Below are positions 33,555 through 43,664 of a stretch of 64,000 nucleotides of DNA, in pieces. The notes under the pieces are model-generated. The model saw nothing but the letters and a program-made list of their open reading frames with translations, searched no databases and was not told the origin of the DNA. Position 1 is the stretch's first letter, and each line of letters begins with the position of its first letter. A program made the translations under genes and the position numbers. This DNA comes from Eutypella sp. D-1 (taxonomy: Eukaryota; Ascomycota; Sordariomycetes; Xylariales; Diatrypaceae): contig JAJTTP010000014.1 in assembly GCA_023313575.1 (NCBI GenBank), positions 868,001-932,000 of the forward strand. Reading direction: 5' to 3'.

Positions 33555-34245
33555 TCACCGGCGGCCCGCGAGGCCACGGAAACGTCGCCGCGTGCTGTTG
33601 TTGCTATCGGTCGTAGTAGGTCTGACATCTTGCGAGGAGTGTCCTGTGTGTACCATCACAGAGGAACCAGACCCGACAGGCGATGGCAATAAATCCGACG
33701 AGGAGTCTGAATCGTACAATTTGCTAGAGCCATGGGTTGATGATTCGACATGGTCGTGTCGACCTCTTTTCTCGTGTTGTTTCGACGATGAAGGGGCCCC
33801 AAGAAGGCGGCGCATAGAGTCGCTTCGGTGCTCGTCCTTGCGAGGGTACTCTGTGAACCTTCAAGTTAGTCGAGAAGAATCCCGAAAGGACAAGCCAGGG
33901 TAGTTGGTTCCAGGGGAGCAGCAGATACTTACCAATACGCTTTATGGGTTTTACATCATTTTCGTCGTCTGATTGTGCTGTGTCGCCCGCCTCCGAGATC
34001 CCATCTTCTCGGTAATGTACGCTACTACGGGCGTCTTCGCGCTGTCGACGTTGTTGCTGTTCTTCTTCTTCTTCCGATGAAGATAAGGAATCTACGGTGA
34101 TGACGCTTGTCGTTAGAAAGCTCTCTGGGAAGGACAACGATGTGGCCGAGCCTGTCACTGAATCGCTGAATAGCTTACCGGCGGATGCCAGATCCAGCTC
34201 AGCTATCTTCTCGACCCTTCGCTCGAAAGGAGACTGGGACCCTTC
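33555..34245 (-). CDS. Probable C-terminal exons of the neighbouring large gene, beyond an in-frame TAG
   Basis: Directly after the TAG at 34246-34248 the same frame continues open (GSQSPFERRVEKIAELDLAS, then VITVDSLSSSEEEEEQQQRR and AQSDDENDVKPIKRI) to 33933. There a GTAAGT donor begins an 82-nt intron with ACTAAC branch point and TTCACAG acceptor. The last exon (33555-33850) restores the frame as KRI-EYPRKDEHRSDSM and ends at the TGA at 33555-33557. Together this is about 202 codons. No in-frame ATG opens the block, so it is unlikely to be a gene of its own. It is either joined to the upstream exons by splicing I could not place, or separated from them by a nonsense change. Confidence 0.55.
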
Positions 34246-36899
34246 CTAAGAGGCGCTGTCGTCGGTAACTCGGCGGGTGTCGGGAGCATGGCTGGGGGAA
34301 TGTGGCTGAGAAGACCCGTGGGGCTCCCATATAGATTCGAAGGTAGAGTTTGTTGGGCTTGGAGCCTCTAGTCCCCAGAATCGAGTATCATCATTCCTGG
34401 TATTGTTTGACTGGTCTCTCTTCGAGTGATCTGGAGCTGGGGCCAGTTTTTCCCCAGAGTTGCCAGAGTCTCCAGGGCCTCCAGAGCCATCTCGTTCTCT
34501 CCGAGTCTTGGTTAACTTCGATTGTGCTTTGACAGTGGACTTGGACAACTCGGTGCCTGTGGTAGCGCTGCTTCCAGATGTCCGGCGCTGTTCGTAGTTG
34601 TGCTTGGGATTTAGTTCTGAACTTTCGTTGTGAACGCTAGGACGGCGATAGCTGGAACTTCTACGTCTATGTTGGGACGCAGGACGAGGGTGCGGAGGAC
34701 TGGCGCTCGTGTCTCTCAAGCTGCTCTGAGCGAAGACATCGGAGGCAGCGTGATCGGCGGCGCTATCGGGTCTCTGATTATGAGCGTTCGATTGCGAGGC
34801 TGATCTCGAACCTTGATCGTGCTTCTCCGGCGCAGAGTGAGAAGCTTGCAGAGACTTGAGTTTGGAGTCGAGTTTGGCGGCGAGGACTTCTTGAGCTACC
34901 TCCTTGGCAACTTGCACACCACGTGTGGCAAGAGGGTCGGTGTCCTTGGTATGGCCTATGGCGCTTGAGATGATCCCGATGGTCTTGGGTATATCCAGAG
35001 AGCCAGTGGACGATTCTGGCTTCTCCGTGACGGGAATGCTTTCCTGTGAGATGTTCGCTTCATGCTCATGCGCCCATTCGGGTCGACTGTCGGAGGTGAA
35101 TCTCTCCCTAGGGATCTCAGGCACGTAGACATCACTAGGCGGCGCCATGGGTTCTTGCGAAAGGAGGCTCCCGTTGGAAAGATCCGACCGATACTTGCGT
35201 ACTAGACTACAACGTCTATCATAGTCGCGCCTGGCTTCACTAAGTCTGGCAGACGATGAGCCCCGAGAGCTTCGAGAACTTGATACCTCGCTTGAATAGG
35301 GCGACTCGGATCGGTTGCGTCGCTTCCCACCAATGGCTATGCCTAACCTACCAAAGAACCGGCCAAAACGGGACCGCTTCTTCTCTTCAGGTTTATAGGG
35401 ATGCCTATCGCTAGCATAGCTACTTCGGCGAGTGTTGTAATCATCATCGGGGCTCGTAATGTGTCTGGCTCGACGACGACGACGCTAAAATGGTGGTCAG
35501 TAAAAAAGAAAATACGCTTCTGTAGGGCAATACTCACATTGGCTGTCTTAGCTTCATGGGCGAAACTAGCATCGGACAACGTAGTGTTTGAGTAGTTCGC
35601 GTCTCGTATGCAACGAGTACAATACGCGGGTACAGGTTTCTCGCCTCTCTTCAGAGGATGCGCCTTCTGGTATTCCCTGGACCGTCTCTTGCCACATCCT
35701 GCGCAGATATGGTAGTAGCGGATCCGTTTACCCACATCCTCAACCTCATTGGAGTCGTCATTCAGGTTTCCTCGGTCTTGAGTCCGATTTCCCCTATCGG
35801 CAGCGATGGGAGTGTCTGGCTCGACACCTGAAGCATTATGCCCTTCAGCTATTTTATCATTGCCATTTTTGACTCCAGTTCTACTCCCTCGAAGACCTGG
35901 CATTCCTGCACCCGGAAATAAAGGCTGCGTAGGGAATGAGGGGGGAGGAGGAGCGGGCGGCTGGGCTGACATGAAGGGGGCAGCATATGAGAAGGGATGC
36001 TGCTGAATTGGCTGAGCAGGCATTGTCATGGGCTGATGAACAGGAAAGGCAGCAGGGGTCGCATATTGCAGAGGTGCTTGCTGAGTTGTCCACGTCGGTG
36101 GACCATTGTACATAGCTTGTTGAGGGCCTCCTGGCACGTGTGAGAGTCCTTGGTATGGGTAGTGAGGTTGACTGGGAGGAAAAGGCGGCACATTTCCCAC
36201 CCCGTTTTGTGTATAAGGATAAGTGGGTGGCGGAGGGTATCCTTGGAAGCCTGGGGAATGGGAATACGGGTAGCCTTTGCTAGAACTGATAGGAATGTTA
36301 CGAGAACTACCTCTATTCTTCGGGCGTTTCAAGATACCTTGAGGAGTAGCAGCGAGATCCCCATTGCTGCCCTTCTTCTTAACAACTAGGGTGACTTCTT
36401 CGGAGTCAGAATCAGACACGGGCTCAGGCTCAGGTTCAGGCCCTGGTCCCTTGCTGTTGAATACTTCCTGTGCTGGAAAATACTGCGGTGGTAGAGCAGC
36501 AGCAGCAGAAAATGGGTTGCGGTAGTTCCGTGCCGATTGACGGACGTATCGGGATGGTGCTCGTCTCCTCATTTCAGCCACAGAAGGGACGCCAAAGGTC
36601 TGACTGAGAATGTCGAAACCGAAGTCCTCCAGATTACTCTTCTTCTTGCGAGCAAAGGCCGGCTTTCCGGACCTCGTCCTCGTGATGAAGACATTGCTCC
36701 CACTAGGCAGGTACAGGCCCTCATCATGCGGCATCGGATGGCTGCGCGGTATAGAGATAGTACTCCTTTGTTGAAAGGTTAGTGAATCGGTACGAGTATA
36801 GACAGATCTGGAGCCCAACAATAATGCTGGCCTCGATAATGATCAAGGAAAGAAGTCAACTTACTCGCTATCGCTGCGACGCATCCCAGGACGAGACAT
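34246..36899 (-). CDS. Large disordered protein with CxxC/CxxC zinc-ribbon-like module, 3 exons
   Basis: Exons are 36865-36899, 35538-36807 and 34246-35484, giving 847 residues to the TAG at 34246. The first exon encodes only MSRPGMRRSDSE; the splice uses GTAAGT and a CTCCAG acceptor. The second intron is 53 nt with a perfect GTGAGT. Residues about 1-130 are basic, followed by an acidic EPEPEPVSDSDSEEV stretch and a long Pro/Tyr/Gln-rich region. At about residues 375-415 there is a compact module YYHICAGCGKRRSREYQKAH ... PAYCTRCIRDA with two CxxC pairs, suggesting zinc binding. Exon 3 begins with an Arg run and stays Ser/Arg-rich. I do not recognise the family; such proteins occur as conserved hypotheticals in Pezizomycotina. 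The frame carries on beyond the stop (see the next block toward 33555). Confidence 0.75.
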
Positions 36900-37980
36900 C
36901 CTGAGATCCAGCTGTCCAAGTCGAGGTGGATCAAGGTATAGGCACCAACGCCAAACTTTATATAGAAGATGTTGATGTAAGAAACAGGATGGAAAGTGTT
37001 AGCCAAGAAGTCTCGATCAAGTATTAGGGGATAATGCTTGAAGGAAAACAAAAAGCATCCCCCGTTACCACAGAAGAAAAGAAAGAGATGAAGAGGGGGA
37101 GAAGGACGAAGGTAGAGGTTGTAAAAGAATATGCTATTGAAATATTAATTGGAGTATGAAAGTGAATGTCAAAGTACCTAGTAATAGCTGTAGGCAGCGG
37201 TATGTACTTGGACAATACCTAGGAGGAGCCCTATTGAAGACCCCGGGGTTACCTGTGCAGGTACTTAGGTCAGGTACAGGGAAAAAAGTGTGTGAAATCG
37301 GAGGGAAGGTGGTGAAGATCTCGGAGGGGGGTTATGAAGAATGGGAAGGAGCGAGCGTACAACTGCCACCATAGCAGCAATGTTAATGTTTGCTCGTCCT
37401 GCCTGTAAGTATGGACTGTAGCAAGCTACTCGACCCAAGTACCTTATTTGGACAGAGACACATCTGCCTAATCGCTACAGCAATACCTATACCTAAGGTC
37501 CTTATCAACTGTATATTTCTATGAAACAAACAGCCCTCCTGTTCCTAGGTAGGTACATACTACTCTAGGTAGCTACTGCCTGGAAGTGGCTGGTTACTCG
37601 CCAACATTCAATGTACAGGGCACTGGCACACCCTCGACCTCCATAGCAGATGTACAATATCAAGTGAAAACGCTTACTCAGGTAGAGGTTCGCTTTGCTC
37701 TCGACGTGCTTACAGATGTGTAGACTGAGCAATTGGGAAGTAAAGGCTTTGATGAGTTCTCTTATCACCAGTGTGTTCTTGATATGTTCAGGTCAAAGCA
37801 AATCCATTGAGCTTTTATGGCTTTTGTTTATACATACATATCCTCACCCCCACCAGCTAACCTGCTTTTACCAGAAGCCCTAATCAAGTTGTCATCACAA
37901 GCTTCTCTTCCATTGGGAAGAAGACAGCATGACCCCTTATTATATAAGCCAATTCTCCCTGCTGTAGTAGTCTACTGCCC
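36900..37980. other. Intergenic, no gene seen
   Basis: This is the 5' flank of the zinc-ribbon-like gene and the 3' flank of STT3. It contains an AT-rich leader-like part (36960-37160) and CCTAGGTA motifs near 37218 and 37543-37560. No frame carries a recognisable domain. Confidence 0.6.
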
Positions 37981-40656
37981 CTACTCTACTCTTAGTGTCC
38001 GGGGGCCACGCTTCTTGGTGGCCTTCTTCTTCTTGTTGCCCTTATCGAACGAGGCTGCTGCGGCATGATCCCGCCCGACGTTGTCCAGGTCCTTGACCTT
38101 GTAGATCCGGATGATCCAGTTCTCACTGGTGTATGCCTCCTCGAGTGTGTTGAGGGTGGGGCCTTCCGCGGGAAGTCGGGCTCCCCGGACACGGTCACTA
38201 GCCTGTCCGGGAGGGAAAAGAGAAGCATAGTTGTAGTAGGACATCTTGTACCTATTTCATTTGTTAGTCATATGACGATTCTGAATGGTAGAATGGCAAA
38301 ATCTTACATCAAGCTGTTCTTCATGGTCTCAGTGGCGTCGGCGTCGACCTTGTATTCTCCTCGGGCGGTGAAGAATTCGCGCTCCTTGACCTCATCGGGC
38401 CAGATGCCCTCGGCAATTCTCACCATCCAGAGGAATTTATTGAGGTCGTCACCCGAATAGCCAAGGAGACCACCGAAGACCACGAGGACGTAATCGACTT
38501 CGTGCTGACGCATGATCGGATAGCTGACCTCCTCCCGGGAAGCCATGGCCTTGCCGACAGTGGCGATATGCGTGTTGTTCCAGGTGTTGTTGTCGACCAG
38601 CGTGGGACGGTCAGCCATACCACCGATCTGGTATCCATAGTCCCACCAAGCCATCACCTTGGCATCTTCCTTGGTGTTTTGCCGTAGCCACTGGTACGCC
38701 TCCCGGTAATCATCGATGATATGCTGAGTACCATCGGGCATTCTGCTGGCCAGGACAACAGAGGGGGATGAATACGCGTTCGAAGTCACCCACGTGCAAT
38801 GCTGAACGAACACCAGAAGATAGACTGTCATGCACGCAGCCAGGACAAGTTTGGCAAGAAGGCTGTAGATCCCAACCAGGGGCTCAGCGGTAGTGTGCAG
38901 CCCGCTGTGCTTGGCAGCCTTCTTCGAGACAGCCTCGGCACCCTCGTCCTCGGTAGCGGACTCCGGTTCAGGAGACTTGATCACCAGGTACGTATCGAGA
39001 AGCTGGGACAAGGCGATGGCGGCCGCCACGCATACCACGGGTGTGAGGGTCAGCATCAATCGAACCATGACACCGGCGAAGTAACTTCCGAAGAGGGCAT
39101 ATACAATGATGAAGACATGCTCATCGGCCAGTTTCTGGAAGCAGAGGTAGACGCCAGCGGGGAACAACCAGATCAGCATGTTGAGATCGAAGAAGAAAGC
39201 GGGCCAGGCAGTAGGTTGATGCTCCGATACGGATGCAATGATAGGGATATGGATCTTGGCATAGCCGGTGTCCCACAGAGAGTAGAATCGACCGGACCAG
39301 GGCGCAATGTATCCTCCAGCCGTTAGAGCAACCAATCCGAGAAGCGCAATACCAAAAATGGCACCCAGACTGATGTACAAGAAAGTCTGAAACTGTTTAC
39401 GGCCGGAAATGGCAGACCGAACATACTCGATGAAGGCTACAATCTGAATGAAACCGAAGATGCCTGTAGTATTATTAGCCTACTAAATCCCATAGATATT
39501 GGGCCGCACTACCTACCGAGAGCTGGCATGTGTTCACTGGTCTTGACAGCTAAGAACCCCACAAAAGGGATCTGGAAGCTGGCTACCGTTCCTAAAGCAT
39601 ACCAAGTGGTATACGCAACGTAGAGGCGGGAGCTGAATCTGCCCATGATGATCAAGATGAAAGAATGCAGGGGGATCAGGCACGTGATGAAGGCATAGCC
39701 ACCCCAAGAGGCAACCATGTAGCCGTAGAAGAGGGCACACAGTGCACCCCACAACATGGAACCGAGCTTCAAGGCCTTGATCCATAGGTAGAAGGTAAAG
39801 ACCAGGAGGAAAATGGCAATGGCCTCGTTGTCATATGAACCGGCGACGGATCTCGAGATGTAGCCGGGGGTAATACCCATGAAGATGGCAGCCAGCAGGC
39901 CGGCCGAGGGGGACGTAGTCATCTCATTGGTAAGAAGGTAAGAGGCATAGGCGGTTAAGCCGGAGAACGCGGGCGCGAGAAGCACACAGATGTTCCGGAT
40001 ATCGACGGGGACGGCCAGGGCGCGGAGAAGATGGTAGATGACGCCGCTGGTGACCATCAGACCCGGGTAGAGTGTTCCACCCGTAACGCGACCCAGGGGA
40101 TGCCATGTTCGGTCGTCAAACCAGTCCCAGAAGCTGTAAAATCCATGCGCTACCAGGTACTTGGTAGCCCTGAAGTTGAACCACGGATCAACTAGCAGTC
40201 AATTGTTAGCATGCGGGTCGGTCCCGATATAAGAAAAAGTCTGGGCGAGGTCTGGGCGAGGTCTGGGCGAAGCAAAGTAAAGAGGAAGGCTTCTCATCGC
40301 TTGGTTGTTGCTCGTGGTCGCCCGTCTTGCTTTTTACCCTCCTCATACCCAACTGCCCATGCACTGATACACCCATACACCCACTTGGATTTGGAGGAAA
40401 ACTAACATTCGTGGATAATACTCTCAAATCCTATAAGCAACATGTATTAGCACGATAATAATCTAGAAACAAGGGCCACTGAGCATATATTGCGGGGCAG
40501 ACACTTACGAATAACGGAGAACAGACGACTGGCGACAGCAGCTCCGGCGATGAAGAAGAGGATAATGACCCGTAATAGAGTCTTGGTGTTCTGGCTTTTC
40601 CCGAGGGAAGCGACCAATTCGAGAGGACTAGAACCGGCGTCCGTTGCGACCGCCAT
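37981..40656 (-). CDS. STT3: STT3, catalytic subunit of oligosaccharyltransferase, 5 exons
   Basis: Exons are 40509-40656, 40407-40430 (24 nt), 39517-40191, 38308-39463 and 37981-38251 (757 residues). It transfers the dolichol-linked oligosaccharide to Asn of N-x-S/T sequons in the ER lumen. Exon 1 gives the first membrane segment (LLRVIILFFIAGAAVASRLF). The micro-exon joins to spell FESIIHE-FDPWFNFRATKYLV with the first catalytic DxD-type acidic site. The GSYDNEAIAIF segment (second acidic motif), SVSEHQPTAW (about 360-366, the SVSE loop) and the signature WWDYGYQIGG (about 555-564) follow. NNTWNNT just after it is the conserved glycosylation site. At least 11 hydrophobic helices precede the lumenal C-terminal domain. 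The C-terminal tail is lysine-rich (KGNKKKKATKKRGPR). All splice sites follow consensus. Confidence 0.96.
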
Positions 40657-42035
40657 TGTTGCTGTTCTTCACTCTCGATAGTCTGTCTTGTTGTTGTCAC
40701 ATTTGAGGTTTTTGAGAGAATGTGTGGTGGTACGGAAGTTGTAAATGTAATTCGATTAGTAGCAGGGTCTACAGACAGGTAATAGGTATTACGTGGGCTG
40801 CTGCTGCGCAGGCTATGGCTACTATTGTGCTATGTAGCTAGAGGTATGTATGGAGAGGTCCATAGCTTTACACTTAGGTAAGAGAGGCCAGCTGTCGATA
40901 AAGCTGCTACAAAGTAGTACGTAGTGCAGCTAAGCAAGCTCTCTTATCGGGTTTAGGTGGGTTTGAGCGTATCTGATTGGCGCATTCTGAAACTGATACG
41001 GGACTTAACGCGCCTCTCTAGCTCATAGGTACAGTGTATTTGTATCAAGGTACCCGAGACGTTTGATAAGATAAGAATTGACTACAATAGGTGCATACAT
41101 ACCTACCTGTAGGTAGTAAGAAGGTGCCACCTGGGTCTAGGCCCGGGGTAGGTATATACCTAGGTACTTAGATATCGATGGGTACTTACGTAGGTCGGGT
41201 ATCTGTGGTGCAATATCCAGCTCCTCTACCAGGTATATTTCTGTAGCAGGCAGCTCCAGCCAGTATCACATGCTACATCGACCTTTATTGACCTTTACGT
41301 AGGCAAGCGACTTCTGAAGTGCATATATACATACTTAGGTATTCGTAGGTGTCATATAGTTAGGTGTAGGGATCTTTGCCGAGATTAAAGGGAGGTCTAC
41401 ATAACTACTTCTATTTCTTTATTACCTACCTAGTTCAAAGCTGGTTAAGGGACAGAGCTGTATCCCAAGTAATGGTCACAAGATGTAATGTTGCTGACAA
41501 CCTGGGGTGAACCAAAGATCTTGCTCAAGAAGGGAACAAATCCAGGCTCGACTATCCCAGAAGCAAGCAAATCACTCAGCTGTAAACTCTCATACACTAT
41601 CTCTCGCCCATGAAACGTAGCAAAGTATCATCGGCCTCCCAGCCTGATAGCATCCCATGCGCGATCTAGGTGCATAATCTTTTTGTATTGTACACATGTA
41701 CAAGGTAAATCCAGAGAAAATCTATGAGGTGTTTCTGTCTTTTTTGTTTCTTCCACTTGTACTTCTTCCTCCGCGAGCGCCATGATGATGATACACCCCA
41801 TGCGAGCCTGCTTGGGCGAGAAAGCAGGATGCAGCCGATATGAACCACCGTGGCCGGCACCGAGAGAGGCGCAAGAGACCCGGAGTGGGCCTCCGGCTTT
41901 TTTCGGCATGTCCGGTTACCAGTCCATTAAACCCCCTTTCGCCCTGCGATCGTTCCCTCGGAGTCTAGCATGTCCAATATCCCCGCCCCAATGCCACCCA
42001 CATTACGCCCCCCTTGACCAAAAGCTGCTCTCCTC
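40657..42035. other. Intergenic, no gene seen
   Basis: This is the STT3 promoter and the 3' flank of the subunit e gene. Dense TAGGTA/ACCTAC motifs occur at 41095-41175 and 41425-41432. No coding frame is supported. Confidence 0.6.
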
Positions 42036-42628
42036 TTACGCCTTCTCCATCAGGGCGCTGAAATATGCTTCGAGGTCGAATTTCGGGTCCATCGGGTCTT
42101 GGTCCACTGCGTGATTGTCAGCATGCGAGCCAGTCGGTCATGTTTGGGCCATATGGAGCTGGCCCCTGAAAGGCTATTCCCTCCTGCTCCCCGGCCTGAG
42201 CCCTCCCAAGCTGGTGAAATAAATCAATAAATAACGTACAGCCACTGTTCTTTTTCGGCGGGTTCTTCGACTTGGCATATTCGGCCTTGGCCTGCTGTAT
42301 TAAACGCTGCTTGTGCTCATATTCCTTCTGCGCCTCCGCGGCCCTCTGGCTGGCGTTGAGCGACCGCTGGTGAGTGAAACCGTAGAATACACCAAAAGCG
42401 AGTGCCGAGTACCGAAGTACCTGTAAAGAGAAAAAGAATTCCCTCGTGTTAGTTACTATTCATGATCTGATCTTCTGGCCGCTTTCTTGCAAGTTGCACG
42501 CATATGAAAAAGATTCGTTCTTTGGCGGGGGTATATGGTATATTTCGTTGCAAGGTTTTCGGTTGTCGAGATGAGGTTAAAAAAATCAAAAAATCAAAAC
42601 GTACGTTAACTCCCGAAGTGGCAGACAT
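42036..42628 (-). CDS. TIM11: Mitochondrial F1Fo ATP synthase subunit e, 3 exons
   Basis: Exons are 42605-42628 (24 nt), 42240-42420 and 42036-42106 (91 residues). The protein reads MSATSGVN then VLRYSALAFGVFYGFTHQ, the single N-terminal membrane segment with the GxxxG-like GVFYG dimerisation motif. RSLNASQRAAEAQKEYEHKQ and a helical Lys/Glu-rich stretch follow, ending LEAYFSALMEKA. This is the classic Tim11/Atp21 layout. The subunit sits in the inner membrane and, with subunit g, promotes ATP synthase dimers and crista curvature. Donors are GTACGT (42604) and GTACGT (42239); acceptors are TTTACAG and CACGCAG. The first intron separates a tiny 8-codon exon, so automatic gene callers may miss the start. 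Confidence 0.92.
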
Positions 42629-43616
42629 TGGGGCTGGTCGGTCGGTTCTTGTCGCGCAAGCCGTATACTTGTTGGAAAACGATCGATCCGCAGACAGAGT
42701 ATTAATTACCAATTGGTGGTAATTGGCCCTTCCCTAGGAGTTCGCAGGAGGTGGAAAGGCTTGTTGGTTGGGCTTATGCGATGCGTGGTATGCAAAGATT
42801 CAAGATTTTGGTGGAGGGTCGTCAAGGTCGGAAGATATCGCGTACTTTGGGTATATTTTTTCCTGCCAGCCGAGCGGCCAAACGGCCTTTGGCAAAATTG
42901 GGGGGGTTTTAACGGGGGAGCTACATTCCTACAGCTGACATAACTGGAGAAGGCTATTTGACGGGCCGGCTACTTCTATAAGGCTCGACCGGCAATGAAA
43001 GCTCATTCCAGTCATGGAAGTCAATTGGAGGAGACACTAGCTTTATTGGGTAATGTGTAGAAAACCCCCCTATCAGCTTCCATCTAACCTCGAAGTACCT
43101 TAAGCTCAAGTTAAGTAACGAGCTGTACTTTATACCCGTACCTGGTATTGGAAGGGTCGCGCATGCCGCCGCATGTTAAACTGGGGGAACGCGCATCAAG
43201 TCAGATGCATCAGGGCAGTTACAACCAACCTACTTGAATCTTTCTACCTGGATTGGGAACTTACAGTATTTCTGAAGTTTCAGGTAAGTACTACAACTAC
43301 TTTCACACCTTCGTAATTTCATAAATTCATATCCCCTCCCCCCAAAAGTTGTTGCAGTCCAACACAACCGAACAAAGAACATACCTACGCAAGATACATA
43401 TACCAATCACTATACTCATCATCGTCCGTAGTAATCTCTATAAACTCACCATTTCGTCTCCGCTGCTTCGAATCGTAGGGCGATTAACACTACTCAGTGT
43501 TACTTTATACAGTCGAGGTTACTTGGATATCGCCAACTAGATCGACGATAATCCTCCCCGTCGCAATCTCAAAAATTGCGAAGATAAACAAAAACTTAAT
43601 CAGGGTAAGACCCGGC
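42629..43616. other. Intergenic between divergent subunit e and dynein IC genes
   Basis: The shared bidirectional promoter region is about 1 kb. No gene is supported. It includes a G-run at 42900-42907 and C-runs near 43337. Confidence 0.55.
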
Positions 43617-43664
43617 ATGGGTCTGTGGAGGACAAGATGCAACAAAGAAGAGATGAGATATTAG
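43617..43664 (+). promoter_or_regulatory. uORF overlapping the dynein intermediate chain start
   Basis: An ATG at 43617 lies 20 bases upstream of the main ATG and out of frame. It runs 16 codons including the stop, reading across the main start codon and ending at TAG (43662-43664). If this leader is in the mRNA, ribosomes initiating here would bypass the main start, which could lower or tune translation. Confidence 0.45.
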
